Counted from the stretch's first letter, positions 1 to 8,641 are shown. The stretch is DNA of 64,000 nt from Haloprofundus halobius (GCF_020097835.1 NZ_CP083666.1:868001-932000), one strand, 5' to 3'. Numbers and translations: made by a program. The notes: generated by a model from the sequence alone, not told the origin.

Positions 1-50
1 CGGGCGAGGTCCGCGGAAACGACTTTCTCCCCGCCGCGTCCACAGTCACC

Positions 51-662
51 ATGCGCATAGACATCGTCCTCTACGACGGCTTCGACGAACTCGACGCCGT
101 CGGCCCGTACGAGGTGTTCTCGACCGCCGCGGCGTTCGGCGCGGAGTTCGACGTGCAACTCGTGACGGTCGACGACCGCGAGCAGGTCACCGCCAGCCAC
201 GGCCTCCGCGTCGGCGTCGACGACGTTCTCTCTGGGGCCGACACAGCGGACCGACCGGACCTCGTCGTCGTCCCCGGTGGCGGATGGAACGACCGAAGCG
301 AGGCCGGAGCGCGAACGGAGGCCGAGCGCGGCGCGATTCCCGAAGCCGTCGCCGAACTCCACGCCGCCGGTACGACCGTCGCGTCGGTCTGCACCGGTGG
401 AATGCTGTTGGCGACGGCCGGACTCACTAACCGACGACCGGCGGTGACTCACGGCGGCGCACTCGACGACTTACGCGAGTCGGGTGCGGAAGTCGTCGAC
501 GCCCGCTTCGTGGACGACGGCGACGTACTCACCGCGGGCGGCGTCACCTCGGGTATCGACCTCGGCCTCCACCTGGTCGAACGCGAGGCGGGTGCGGAGA
601 TAGCCGACCGAGTCGCCGCCGAACTGGAGTACGAGCGTCGGGAGACGCCATACCGGGGGTGA
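51..662 (+). CDS. DJ-1/PfpI family protein
   Basis: A 203-residue protein of the DJ-1/PfpI (class I glutamine amidotransferase-like) superfamily, near the usual length for a single-domain member. The N-terminal stretch with Asp9-Gly-Phe-Asp and the Glu-Leu-Asp that follows resembles the isonitrile hydratase/ThiJ subgroup. The nucleophile elbow is at residues 112-118 (Ser-Val-Cys-Thr-Gly-Gly-Met) with Cys114 as the expected nucleophile. Family members act as hydratases, glyoxalase-like enzymes, chaperones or proteases; the substrate cannot be read from the sequence. It stands alone, about 150 bp upstream of the superoxide dismutase genes on the same strand, so a stress role is possible but not shown. 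The ATG lies directly after a short upstream region with no clear Shine-Dalgarno. Confidence 0.85.
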   Translation: MRIDIVLYDGFDELDAVGPYEVFSTAAAFGAEFDVQLVTVDDREQVTASHGLRVGVDDVLSGADTADRPDLVVVPGGGWNDRSEAGARTEAERGAIPEAVAELHAAGTTVASVCTGGMLLATAGLTNRRPAVTHGGALDDLRESGAEVVDARFVDDGDVLTAGGVTSGIDLGLHLVEREAGAEIADRVAAELEYERRETPYRG

Positions 663-785
663 CGCGTCTGCGTTCGAGACGCTGCGTCGACATCGAGGAG
701 AGCTATCAGCACTCGAGAAAATATTTTCTCTCACGAGAAAGGACGCCTTCGGTTACACTCTCGAATGTTGACTTCTGACAGTACG

Positions 786-791
786 TTTAAT
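786..791 (+). promoter_or_regulatory. TATA-like box of the first sod gene
   Basis: TTTAAT lies about 30 nt before the ATG at 819. This is the spacing expected for a haloarchaeal leaderless transcript, and it supports 819 over the upstream in-frame ATG at 765. Confidence 0.5.
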
Positions 792-818
792 CGTTTCTTC
801 GTTGACCGTCCCCACGGA

Positions 819-1436
819 ATGACGACTTACGAACTCCCCGACCTTCCGTACGACTACGACGCGCTCGAACCGTCCATCGACGCGCGCATCATGGAACTGC
901 ACCACGACAAACACCACCAGGGCTACGTCGACGGCGCAAACGCTGCGCTCGACAAACTGGAACAGATGCGGAGCGACGGCGACTACGGCGACATCAAAGG
1001 CGTCGAGCGCAACCTCGCGTTCAACCTCTCGGGACACGTCAACCACACGATCTTCTGGGAGAACATGTCCCCCGACGGCGGCGGCGAACCCGGCGGCGAA
1101 CTCGCCGACGCCCTCGACGAACACTTCGGCGGCTTCGACCAGTTCAAAGACCACTTCTCGGCGGCCGCGAAGGGCGTCGAAGGCTCCGGTTGGGGTTTCC
1201 TCGCCTACGACCACGTCGCGGACAAACCCATCGTGACGATGGCCGAAAACCACCAGAATCAGACCCCGCAGGGCGTGACGCCGCTTCTGGTGCTCGACGT
1301 CTGGGAGCACGCGTACTACCTCCAGTACGAGAACGGACGCGGCGACTACGTCGACAACTTCTGGGACGTCGTCGACTGGGACGACGTCGCCGAGCGCTAC
1401 GACCAGGCGCAGTCGGCGAGTCTCATCACCGCATAG
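819..1436 (+). CDS. Superoxide dismutase, Mn/Fe family (first of two)
   Basis: A 205-residue Mn/Fe superoxide dismutase that converts superoxide to hydrogen peroxide and oxygen in the cytoplasm. The metal ligands expected for the family are present: His28 in the His-His-Asp-Lys-His-His segment, His76 in Asn-His-Thr-Ile-Phe-Trp, and Asp160 and His164 in Asp-Val-Trp-Glu-His. The start was set at the ATG at 819 because the mature N-terminus (Thr-Tyr-Glu-Leu-Pro, then Pro-Tyr-Asp-Tyr-Asp-Ala-Leu-Glu-Pro) matches the family and a TATA-like box lies about 30 nt upstream. A second sod gene follows on the same strand after 168 bp. The metal (Mn or Fe) cannot be decided from the sequence. Confidence 0.95.
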   Translation: MTTYELPDLPYDYDALEPSIDARIMELHHDKHHQGYVDGANAALDKLEQMRSDGDYGDIKGVERNLAFNLSGHVNHTIFWENMSPDGGGEPGGELADALDEHFGGFDQFKDHFSAAAKGVEGSGWGFLAYDHVADKPIVTMAENHQNQTPQGVTPLLVLDVWEHAYYLQYENGRGDYVDNFWDVVDWDDVAERYDQAQSASLITA

Positions 1437-1604
1437 TCGTCTCCGTCGGCGGAGCGAAGGCCGTCGACTCGTTTCGAAAAGGCGTCGGCTACAGATGCGG
1501 TGGCGCGGGTACGCGTAGCCTAACCGCTGCGTGTCTCGTGCTACCGTATGTCTCCTCAATCTTTAACATCGCAGCGGAGTATCATTCGGACTGGAGGTAT
1601 CAGT

Positions 1605-2204
1605 ATGAGCTACGAACTCGACCCACTCCCGTACGACTACGACGCACTCGAACCCCACATCTCCGAACAGGTGCTCACCTGGCATCACGACACCCACCAT
1701 CAAGGCTACGTCAACGGGTGGAACTCCGCCGAGGAGACGCTCGCGGAGAACCGCGAAGCCGGCGAGTTCGGCTCCTCGGGCAGCGCGCTCCGCAACGTCA
1801 CCCACAACGGCTGCGGCCACATCCTTCACGACCTGTTCTGGCAGAACATGTCCCCGGAGGGTGGCTCCGAACCCGACGGTGACCTCGCAGACCGCATCGA
1901 ACAGGACTTCGGTTCCTACGACGCCTGGAAGGGCGAGTTCGAGGCCGCCGCGAAGAACGCCTCCGGCTGGGCGCTGCTCGTCTACGACACGTTCTCGAAC
2001 CAACTTCGGAACGTCGTCGTCGACAAGCACGATCAGGGTGCACTCTGGGGCTCGCACCCGATTCTCGCACTCGACGTCTGGGAGCACTCCTACTACTACG
2101 ACTACGGCCCGGCGCGCGGGGACTTCATCGACGCGTTCTTCGAGGTCGTCGACTGGGACGAACCCAGCGCGCGTTACGACCAGGCCGTCGAACTGTTCGA
2201 GTAA
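1605..2204 (+). CDS. sodA: Superoxide dismutase, Mn/Fe family (second; Haloferax SodA-like)
   Basis: A 199-residue Mn/Fe superoxide dismutase, closely resembling the haloarchaeal SodA I recall from Haloferax. Ligands are His27, His75, Asp157 and His161. The ATG at 1605 is preceded by GGAGGT at 1593-1598, a good Shine-Dalgarno, so unlike the first sod this gene seems to have a leader. The two paralogues share the N-terminal Pro-Tyr-Asp-Tyr-Asp-Ala-Leu-Glu-Pro segment but differ through the middle, so this is an old duplication or separate acquisition rather than a recent copy. An oligo-T stretch follows the stop and may end transcription. Confidence 0.96.
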   Translation: MSYELDPLPYDYDALEPHISEQVLTWHHDTHHQGYVNGWNSAEETLAENREAGEFGSSGSALRNVTHNGCGHILHDLFWQNMSPEGGSEPDGDLADRIEQDFGSYDAWKGEFEAAAKNASGWALLVYDTFSNQLRNVVVDKHDQGALWGSHPILALDVWEHSYYYDYGPARGDFIDAFFEVVDWDEPSARYDQAVELFE

Positions 2205-2221
2205 GGAGACAACCCCGACAG

Positions 2222-2227
2222 TTTTTT
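2222..2227 (+). terminator. Oligo-T terminator after sodA
   Basis: Six T residues about 18 nt after the sodA stop, in the space before a convergent gene. T-runs are the usual archaeal intrinsic termination signal. Confidence 0.4.
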
Positions 2228-2287
2228 CGACGCTACCGTCCGCCGAGCGGCAGGTAAACGGAGCCGAGAGGTAGATTTCCTCGACGC

Positions 2288-2704
2288 TTAGTCGCTCGTA
2301 CTCGGCATGAACTCCTCGATGGGCGTCTCCTCGACGGCGGCGACGATGTCCTCGTGGAGTCGCGTGAAGTCGTGACCACCGCTTCGGCGGTCGAAGCCGG
2401 CGAAGACGCCGACGCGGTGGTCGCAGTCGGCGAGGAACGTCCGGAACTGTTCGGTGTGTTCGAACCCACGAACGGTGTAGGCGTACTCGTCGGCGAACAG
2501 CGATTCGTAGGTGGCACGCGTGACGTAGCCGTAGCGCTCGTTATCGACGAGCGCGTCGACGTCGAGCGCCGAGAGGTCGTTCTCGACGTCCGATCGGACG
2601 TACAGCTGTTCGTGTGCCCACTGGTCGAACAGCCACACGTCGCGGAGCGACTCGCCGCTGAACCGCCGAATAGCCGCGAGGAGTCGCTCTGTCGCGTCGC
2701 TCAT
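2288..2704 (-). CDS. Conserved haloarchaeal protein of unknown function
   Basis: A 138-residue acidic soluble protein. I do not recognise a characterised domain; it looks like the small haloarchaeal proteins annotated only by DUF numbers. It has no signal peptide or membrane segment. Visible features are several aromatic-rich segments (Trp-Leu-Phe-Asp-Gln-Trp around residues 24-29) and one cysteine in the C-terminal half. The start is the ATG at 2704 because a GGGGG tract lies 5-9 nt upstream and the longer in-frame extension crosses the AT-rich promoter region. It is convergent with sodA. An 11-codon ORF starting at 2736 ends in an ATGA overlap with this start, which may be chance. Confidence 0.7.
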   Translation of the reverse strand: MSDATERLLAAIRRFSGESLRDVWLFDQWAHEQLYVRSDVENDLSALDVDALVDNERYGYVTRATYESLFADEYAYTVRGFEHTEQFRTFLADCDHRVGVFAGFDRRSGGHDFTRLHEDIVAAVEETPIEEFMPSTSD

Positions 2705-2897
2705 ACTACCCCCTTTCGCCGACACACGATAATCATTTTTGTGATAGATTGGACAGGTGTCAGACGCCTGTCGTCCAGCCTGCATTTATTGTGATATATG
2801 ATTTCATTTTAATAATTTAAGATTCAAAACGAACTAGGCGGGCGGAGGAACGCGGCGGGACCGCAGGAGTTTACGACCGGGCGAACGTAGCTCGCCC

Positions 2898-3194
2898 ATG
2901 CCGCGACCGAAATCGGAGTTCGAAGAGCTGTTTCCGTGCGACTTCTACACGCCCGAGGAACTGCTGGACGCCGACCAGATGTACACCGTCTACGAGATCG
3001 CGCGCTTGCTCCAGGGGCTCGACGCCGACGCGGAAATCGACGAGGGTATCGAGGACATCCTGCTCGACTGGGCGATTCCGTGGATCATGCGCCATTCCGA
3101 GGAGATGGTCGTTGCCGAACCGCCGACCGACGAGGAGCCCGGCTACTACGGGCTTCGAGACGACGGAAGCGGCGAGGAGAACGGAGACGACTGA
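2898..3194 (+). CDS. Small conserved haloarchaeal protein (DUF5827-like)
   Basis: A 98-residue acidic protein starting Met-Pro-Arg-Pro-Lys-Ser-Glu-Phe. I place it tentatively with a haloarchaeal family of unknown function (DUF5827 from memory). It is soluble, with no signal peptide, and has a disordered acidic tail from about residue 78. It ends 3 bases before the next gene, an ATPase on the same strand, so the two are probably co-transcribed. An AT-rich segment at about 2770-2830 upstream probably contains the promoter. No function can be assigned. Confidence 0.75.
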   Translation: MPRPKSEFEELFPCDFYTPEELLDADQMYTVYEIARLLQGLDADAEIDEGIEDILLDWAIPWIMRHSEEMVVAEPPTDEEPGYYGLRDDGSGEENGDD

Positions 3195-3197
3195 GGA

Positions 3198-4037
3198 ATG
3201 CGACTGCTCGTCGCCGGTGGCGACCGCGTCGACGCCGGAAAGACGACGTTTTCAGTTGGCTTGCTCGCCTCGCTGCGTCGCGAGGGACTCGCACCCGTCG
3301 GGTTCAAGCCACGCGCGGGCAACGACTACTGGTTCGACCACGACGACTACCACGAAGCCGTCGACGCCGGACGACTGTACGGGAAGGACGCGCGTAAACT
3401 GGCGGCGGCGAGCGCGGGCGACGTCGACCCCGAAACCATCAATCCAGTCCACCGCCTCTGGCGACCGACGCCCGGCAAAGCAGGGTTGCTAGGCGAGAGT
3501 GGACGAACGTTTCTCGTCGACCGGCTGACCGGCGAGCGTGGCCCCGAGTACGTCGTCAACGCCGACGCCGAGGCGGAGGGCCTCCTCCCCGGTTCGGCCA
3601 CCGAATCGCTGCCGCTCGACGCCGCGGTTCGCGTCTCGTCGGTTCCCGCGTTCAACGAGGTGATGCGTGAGCGGTACGTTCCGGCCGCCGAGCGTCTCGC
3701 TCGGCGCATCACCGCGACTGAGACGAGTGTCGTCGAGTCGTACGCCGATATCGCGGTGCCGGTCTCGAATGTGGCGTTCGACGCCGTCGCGGTCGTGGAA
3801 CCGGGACGAGCGTGCGTCTACGACGGCAAGCGCTATCTCAAAGCCCGCGAGGTCGCCAGCGGCGGACCGCGCGAGGGGCGACTCGAAGAGTACGTCGAGG
3901 ACGTCGTCGAGATGCTAGAACCGCTGGCGACGGTGGAGTTGCGGGCGCTCGGGAGCGAGGCTCGTGGGGACCCAGAGCAGGTCGCCAACGCGTACGCCGA
4001 CGCGTACGATGCGCTCGTCGCTACGGTACAGAACTGA
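3198..4037 (+). CDS. P-loop ATPase
   Basis: A 279-residue cytoplasmic protein with a Walker A motif at residues 7-17 (Gly-Gly-Asp-Arg-Val-Asp-Ala-Gly-Lys-Thr-Thr). The motif resembles SIMIBI-class enzymes such as dethiobiotin synthetase-like or chromosome-partition-type NTPases. The N-terminal region has the pattern of a ligase-like NTPase (Gly-Phe-Lys-Pro near residue 35), but no substrate-binding signature is clear. It starts 3 bases after the preceding small gene, implying an operon. The downstream metallo-hydrolase gene is convergent, with only 5 bp between stops. Function beyond ATP or GTP binding is unknown. Confidence 0.75.
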   Translation: MRLLVAGGDRVDAGKTTFSVGLLASLRREGLAPVGFKPRAGNDYWFDHDDYHEAVDAGRLYGKDARKLAAASAGDVDPETINPVHRLWRPTPGKAGLLGESGRTFLVDRLTGERGPEYVVNADAEAEGLLPGSATESLPLDAAVRVSSVPAFNEVMRERYVPAAERLARRITATETSVVESYADIAVPVSNVAFDAVAVVEPGRACVYDGKRYLKAREVASGGPREGRLEEYVEDVVEMLEPLATVELRALGSEARGDPEQVANAYADAYDALVATVQN

Positions 4038-4042
4038 CGGTG

Positions 4043-4621
4043 TTATCCGAGTCTCGCGGCGCGAGCGGCCATCTCGATGTGGTCGTACGGCGAGTCGACG
4101 ACGCTCGGACCGTGACCGACGTGCATCGCCGAGAGCGAGTCGTCGACGACGGAACGCAGTCGGTCGATGCTCCGGATCAACAGTTCTCGGTCGCCTTCGG
4201 GGAGGTCGGTGCGTCCGAATCCGCCGTTCTGGAAGACGAGGTCGCCCGCAAACAGCGTCGTTGCACTCTCGCTGTAGAGACAGAGGTGGTCGTTCTTGTG
4301 CCCGGGCGTGTGGAGGACAACGTACTCGTCGTCGCCGATTCTCAGCGTCGATTCGTCCTCGATAGCGTTGTCGACGGCCGGTTGGTCGAGGTCGAACCCC
4401 CACGTCTCCGCGTCGAAGACGTCGCGGACGGCGTCGATATTGCCGACGTGGTCCGGGTGGGTGTGGGTGAGGACGACGGCATCGAGCTCGTCGACCTGCT
4501 CGTGAATCTTCGGGACGATATCGAAGTTCGCGCCGGTGTCGACGAGGACGGTTCGTTCGCCGTCGACGAGAAACGCGTTGCTCGTGAAGGCGGAGACGCC
4601 CCGTGCGAGGTTCCGAATCAT
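4043..4621 (-). CDS. MBL-fold metallo-hydrolase
   Basis: A 192-residue metallo-beta-lactamase-fold hydrolase, glyoxalase II-like in size. Metal ligands are visible: Thr-His-Thr-His-Pro-Asp-His at residues 52-58, His-Thr-Pro-Gly-His near 110, Phe-Ala-Gly-Asp near 128, and Gly-His-Gly-Pro near 171. Such proteins bind two metal ions (usually zinc) and hydrolyse thioesters, lactones or phosphoesters; the substrate is unknown. It lacks the long C-terminal domain of true glyoxalase II. It is transcribed alone, convergent with the ATPase gene and divergent from thyX. Confidence 0.88.
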   Translation of the reverse strand: MIRNLARGVSAFTSNAFLVDGERTVLVDTGANFDIVPKIHEQVDELDAVVLTHTHPDHVGNIDAVRDVFDAETWGFDLDQPAVDNAIEDESTLRIGDDEYVVLHTPGHKNDHLCLYSESATTLFAGDLVFQNGGFGRTDLPEGDRELLIRSIDRLRSVVDDSLSAMHVGHGPSVVDSPYDHIEMAARAARLG

Positions 4622-4730
4622 ACGACCGATTCGCGCGGGGAGGACTCGACTCCATCGGTCCGCCGCGGGAGCGGTCGAGCGCCGGCGTCAAAGAGAGTCT
4701 TTTTGCGCCCCCAGTCACCTCACCTCCGAT

Positions 4731-5474
4731 ATGGACGTACGCCTGCTCGAAGCCACGCCGAACCCCGAGAAGCTCGTCTGCAAGGGCGCGAGAAACGACT
4801 ACTCCGCCGGATTCGTCGGTAGTCAGTCGTTCGAGGAGACGATGGAGACCGTCGACGGCGACAGCCAGCGGGAGAAGATGGAGACGCTCATCGGTCATCT
4901 GCTCAGCCACGGCCACTTCGGGCCGTTCGAACATCCGCAAGCCACGTTCGCCATCGAGGGCGTCAGTCGGTCCTGCATGGCCCAAATTACGCGGCATCGA
5001 CACGTCAGCTTCGACGTGCAGTCGATGCGCTACGTCTCCTTCGACGACGTTGATCCCGAGGATGTCGCCGCGGGCGAGATGGTCGTCACACCGCCGTCGG
5101 CGTCGGATCCCTACTGGGTCGGCCGCAACCAGAAGACCGGCGCGGTCGACGAGGAAACCGTCGAGAAGCGAAAGGAGGTGTTCCGCGAGTCGGTCAGTCG
5201 CTCGGTCGCCGACTACCAGGAACTGCTGGATCTCGGGATGCCGCCGGAGGACGCTCGGTTCGTGCTTCCGATCGGCACGGAGGTCAACATCGTGATGTCG
5301 ATGAACGTCCGGATGCTGATGCACGTCGCCGACATGCGCGCCGCCGCCGACGCGCAGTGGGAGATTCGGGAACTCACCGAGTCGGTGCTGGAGCTCGCCG
5401 AGGAGTGGTGTCCCATCACGTTCGCCCACTACAACGAGAAGATGCGCAACCGGAAGAACCGCCTCGCACCGTAA
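4731..5474 (+). CDS. thyX: Flavin-dependent thymidylate synthase
   Basis: A 247-residue ThyX, which methylates dUMP to dTMP using methylene-tetrahydrofolate, FAD and NADPH and yields tetrahydrofolate rather than dihydrofolate. The diagnostic motif RHRxxSxxxxSxRY is complete at residues 88-101 (Arg88-His-Arg, Ser93, Ser98, Arg100-Tyr101). The ATG at 4731 is chosen because Met-Asp-Val-Arg-Leu-Leu is the usual kind of N-terminus; a longer in-frame reading back to 4536 would run through the promoter region. The dihydrofolate reductase gene follows after 6 bp, so the two are an operon. Nothing looks broken. Confidence 0.96.
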   Translation: MDVRLLEATPNPEKLVCKGARNDYSAGFVGSQSFEETMETVDGDSQREKMETLIGHLLSHGHFGPFEHPQATFAIEGVSRSCMAQITRHRHVSFDVQSMRYVSFDDVDPEDVAAGEMVVTPPSASDPYWVGRNQKTGAVDEETVEKRKEVFRESVSRSVADYQELLDLGMPPEDARFVLPIGTEVNIVMSMNVRMLMHVADMRAAADAQWEIRELTESVLELAEEWCPITFAHYNEKMRNRKNRLAP

Positions 5475-5480
5475 CCGGGA

Positions 5481-6014
5481 ATGGAATTCTCGCTCATCGC
5501 CGCCATCGCCGCCAACGGCGTCATCGGGGTCGACGGCGACATGCCGTGGCACTACCCCGAGGACCTCCAGCATTTCAAGGAGACGACGACCGGCCACCCC
5601 GTCGTCATGGGACGGCGGACGTACGAGAGTATCGCGCGCCAACTCGGCGGGCCGCTGCCGGGGCGGACGAACATCGTGCTGAGCAGGGGCGAGATGGACC
5701 TCCCCGAGGGTGCGGTTCAGGCGGACTCGATAGACGCCGCGCTGGCAGCGGCCCGCGAGGCCGTCGGCGAAAACGGTACCGAGAACCGACACGGCGGCGA
5801 CGACGAGAACGACGAGACCGTCTTCGTCGTCGGCGGGGCGACGGTGTACGAACAGTTCCTCCCGCACGCCGACCGTCTCGTGTTGACCGAGATTCACGAG
5901 GCGTTCGAGGGCGACACCGAGTTCCCGACGTTCGACCGCGACGCGTGGACCGAGGTCGAGCGTGAGGAACGCGACGAGTTCGACTTCGTCGAGTATCGAC
6001 GGCGTGGCCCGTAA
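5481..6014 (+). CDS. folA: Dihydrofolate reductase
   Basis: A 177-residue dihydrofolate reductase that reduces dihydrofolate to tetrahydrofolate with NADPH. Family features are the Ala-Ile-Ala-Ala-Asn-Gly-Val-Ile-Gly start, Met-Pro-Trp at 21-23, the acidic active-site residue Asp28 in Glu-Asp-Leu, Met-Gly-Arg-Arg-Thr-Tyr for cofactor binding, and Val-Gly-Gly-Ala near residue 117. An acidic insert at about residues 93-112 (Glu, Asn, Asp and Gly rich) is longer than in bacterial enzymes and probably a halophilic surface loop. It is co-transcribed with thyX, 6 bp downstream, which is curious because ThyX does not produce dihydrofolate. Confidence 0.95.
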   Translation: MEFSLIAAIAANGVIGVDGDMPWHYPEDLQHFKETTTGHPVVMGRRTYESIARQLGGPLPGRTNIVLSRGEMDLPEGAVQADSIDAALAAAREAVGENGTENRHGGDDENDETVFVVGGATVYEQFLPHADRLVLTEIHEAFEGDTEFPTFDRDAWTEVEREERDEFDFVEYRRRGP

Positions 6015-6192
6015 CCCCGAGAACGCGATGCTGACCGTCCGTTTCCGGCTATCACCGTTCCTGAGTGTACCGGCAGACGGTGATATCTGCTAAAATTCGT
6101 CTTAGCGAGAGTTTTTCCGGGCGGGCCTCGTAGACGGGCCCGATGACCGGCAGCGTCCTCCCACGGACAGGTCGAATCGACGGTGATGTTCG

Positions 6193-6927
6193 ATGAACAA
6201 CTCGAATCAGCAAGCGTACGACCGAGGCACTTCGCTGTACTCCCCGGACGGACGCATCTATCAGGTCGAATACGCGCGCGAAGCGGTTAAACGCGGCGCG
6301 CCCGTGGTCGGAATCCGCGCGGCGGACGGCGTCGTCCTCGCCGCGCGGACCCGTTCGAGTTCGTCGCTGATGGTCACCGAGAGCATCGAGAAACTCCACA
6401 AGGTCGACGACCATATCGGCGCGGCGAGCGCCGGTCACGTCGCCGACGCCCGACGGCTGATCGACTACGCCCGACGTGAGGCACAGGTCAACCGCCTCCG
6501 CTACGGCGAACCGGCGGGCGTGGAGGGACTCACGAAGGAAGTCACCGACTTCATTCAGGAGAACACCCAGCGTGGCGGCACGCGCCCCTTCGGCGCGGCG
6601 CTGCTCGTCGCCGGCGTCGACAACAGCGGCCCGCGCCTGTTCGAGACCGACCCCTCGGGGACGCCCCACGAGTGGAAGGCCGTCGCCATCGGCGGCGAGA
6701 GCGCGAGCATCCGCGAGTACCTCGAAGAGGCGTACGACCCCGAGATGAGCGTCGACGACGCCGTGAGTCTCGCCGTCGAGGCGCTGCTCGAAGGCGCGAA
6801 AGACGACGAGATCAGCGCCGAGAGCGTCAGCCTCTCGACGGTCGACGACGAGGGACACCGTACCTTCGACACCGACGAGATAGCCACCGTCATCGACGGA
6901 ATCGACACCAGTAGCGACGACGAGTAA
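6193..6927 (+). CDS. psmA: 20S proteasome alpha subunit
   Basis: A 244-residue alpha-type proteasome subunit that forms the outer rings of the 20S core and gates substrate entry; alpha subunits are not catalytic. The signature Tyr-Asp-Arg-Gly, then Ser-Pro-Asp-Gly-Arg-Ile-Tyr-Gln-Val-Glu-Tyr-Ala, is at residues 9-28, followed by Ala-Val-Lys-Arg-Gly. It resembles the second haloarchaeal alpha paralogue (PsmC/alpha2) as much as PsmA, so the symbol is provisional. The C-terminal tail is Asp/Ser rich. No beta subunit is nearby. A 17-codon ORF starting at 6143 ends in an ATGA overlap with this start. Confidence 0.92.
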   Translation: MNNSNQQAYDRGTSLYSPDGRIYQVEYAREAVKRGAPVVGIRAADGVVLAARTRSSSSLMVTESIEKLHKVDDHIGAASAGHVADARRLIDYARREAQVNRLRYGEPAGVEGLTKEVTDFIQENTQRGGTRPFGAALLVAGVDNSGPRLFETDPSGTPHEWKAVAIGGESASIREYLEEAYDPEMSVDDAVSLAVEALLEGAKDDEISAESVSLSTVDDEGHRTFDTDEIATVIDGIDTSSDDE

Positions 6928-6989
6928 CCGCGACCCTCCCACCGCCGCCGACCACGACTGTTTTGCGGGCGCGCGGCGAACGGTCGGCG

Positions 6990-7793
6990 ATGGCGACGCT
7001 TCGTCGAATCTTCGTCTATCCGATAAAGTCGCTCGATGCGAAATCGGTCGACACCGCGACCATCGTCGAAAACGGTGGCCTCGACGGCGACCGGCAGTTC
7101 GCGCTGTTCGACGCCCAGGGTCGATACGTCAACGGCAAACGCAATCGCGACACGCACCGCCTCCGTTCGACAGTCGATTTCGAGCGCGAAACCGTGCGCC
7201 TCGACCCACCCGAGGGCGAGGCGCGGACGTTTTCGCTCGACGGCGACGAACTCACGGACTGGCTGTCGACGTCCTTCGGCGAACCCGTCTCGCTCGGACG
7301 CGAGCGCGCCGGTGGCTTCCCCGACGACACCGACGCCTCGGGACCGACGATTATCTCGACGGCGACGATTCGCGAACTTGCCTCGTGGTATCCCGGTATC
7401 GGCGCCGAGAGCATGCGTCGCCGCCTGCGGCCGAACCTCGAAGTCGACGGCGTGCCCCCGTTCTGGGAGGACCGCCTCTTCGCGGGCCGAGACGAAGTCG
7501 TGGCGTTCACCGTCGGCGACGACGAATCGGGGGAGAAAGTCACTTTCGAGGGCGTCAACCCGTGTCAGCGCTGCGTCGTCCCCTCCCGCGACCCCGACAC
7601 CGGCGAGGAGTACGGCGGGTTCCGCGAGCGGTTCGTCGAGAAGCGCCGCGAGACGATGCCCGAGTGGAGCGGCGGCGACTGGTTCGACCACCACTTCCGG
7701 GTGATGGTCAACACCCGCGTCGACGAGGCCGACTGGGGAGAGACGCTCTCGGTCGGCGACGAGGTAGCGATAGAGGAAACGAAGTCGGTCTGA
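6990..7793 (+). CDS. MOSC domain protein (mARC/YiiM-like)
   Basis: A 267-residue protein with an N-terminal beta-barrel domain (about 1-110) followed by a MOSC domain, the layout of mARC and YcbX proteins that bind the molybdenum cofactor and reduce N-hydroxylated compounds. The conserved segment Cys192-Gln-Arg-Cys195, followed by Arg-Asp-Pro-Asp-Thr-Gly, carries the cysteine expected to ligate molybdenum (Cys195). There is no ferredoxin domain, so an external reductase would be needed. The ATG at 6990 is chosen because Met-Ala-Thr-Leu-Arg-Arg-Ile-Phe begins the barrel. The gene is convergent with the SDR gene. Substrate is unknown. Confidence 0.88.
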   Translation: MATLRRIFVYPIKSLDAKSVDTATIVENGGLDGDRQFALFDAQGRYVNGKRNRDTHRLRSTVDFERETVRLDPPEGEARTFSLDGDELTDWLSTSFGEPVSLGRERAGGFPDDTDASGPTIISTATIRELASWYPGIGAESMRRRLRPNLEVDGVPPFWEDRLFAGRDEVVAFTVGDDESGEKVTFEGVNPCQRCVVPSRDPDTGEEYGGFRERFVEKRRETMPEWSGGDWFDHHFRVMVNTRVDEADWGETLSVGDEVAIEETKSV

Positions 7794-7801
7794 CCCGACC
7801 G

Positions 7802-8536
7802 CTACCACTCTGAGAACTTGTCCCGCCGGTAGAGGTCGAGTTCGCTCACCGTGGAGTTCGTCTGTTTCGCGGCGAAGACGATGGCGTCGGCGATCTCCTC
7901 GGGTTCGGTCACCTCGCCGGGGTCGAACCGGTCCTCGAACGCCCGGTCGTCCTCCGACCCGAACTCGGTTCTGACCTCCGTGGGATTGACGACGCTGACA
8001 CCCACACCGTCGTCGCCGACGGCCGCCTCGACACTGTGGGCATAGCCGCGGAGCCACCACTTCGTCGCGGCATAGACGGGGTTGAACGGACGCGGGAACT
8101 TCCCGGCGAAGCTGCCGACGTAGACGAGGTTCCCGGTCGTCTCGCGGAGATGCGGAATCACCGCGCGCGTGGTGAAGAAGGCGCCGTCGACGTTCGTGTC
8201 CATCATCGTCCGATACTCCTCGGTGGAGATATCGACGCCGGAACCGCGACCCAGGCCCGCGTTGACGACGGCGATGTCGAGTTTCCCGAATCGGTCGACG
8301 GTGTCGGCGACGACGGATTCGACCGCCTCCTCGTCGCGGACGTCCGCCGTAACGACGAGCGTCTCGACGCCGTAGTCGGCTTCGAGTTCGTCGGCGAGTT
8401 CCGTGAGTCGTTCCTCGCGGCGTGCCGAGAGCGCGACGTTCGCGCCTTCGGTCGCCAGTTTCCGTGCCGTCGCCGCGCCGATTCCGGAACTCGCGCCCGT
8501 CACGAGCGCGGTTCGGCCGGAGAGTTCGTCTGCCAT
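7802..8536 (-). CDS. Short-chain dehydrogenase/reductase
   Basis: A 244-residue classical SDR oxidoreductase of normal family length. It has the cofactor motif Thr-Gly-Ala-Ser-Ser-Gly-Ile-Gly at 13-20, Asn-Ala-Gly near 92-94, and a catalytic set of Ser142, Tyr155 and Lys159. Arg39-Arg40 after the second strand suggests NADP preference, as is usual when basic residues follow that strand. The substrate is not evident. It is convergent with the MOSC gene and divergent from the beta-propeller gene. Confidence 0.9.
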   Translation of the reverse strand: MADELSGRTALVTGASSGIGAATARKLATEGANVALSARREERLTELADELEADYGVETLVVTADVRDEEAVESVVADTVDRFGKLDIAVVNAGLGRGSGVDISTEEYRTMMDTNVDGAFFTTRAVIPHLRETTGNLVYVGSFAGKFPRPFNPVYAATKWWLRGYAHSVEAAVGDDGVGVSVVNPTEVRTEFGSEDDRAFEDRFDPGEVTEPEEIADAIVFAAKQTNSTVSELDLYRRDKFSEW

Positions 8537-8641
8537 ACGTGTCGATTCGGGGGTGAGAACTTAGTTTCTGAGGCCGACTTCGGGCGTCGAACTGGCGCGG
8601 CGGCGACAACGCTGATTGTGCTTCGCCGACTATCGAAACCC

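Noticed and set aside
3915..5897. Long minus-strand open frame (about 660 codons) across the metallo-hydrolase, thyX and folA
   Set aside because: It is arginine-rich antisense reading of real genes, a common effect of GC-rich codon bias; it has no domain or start signal.
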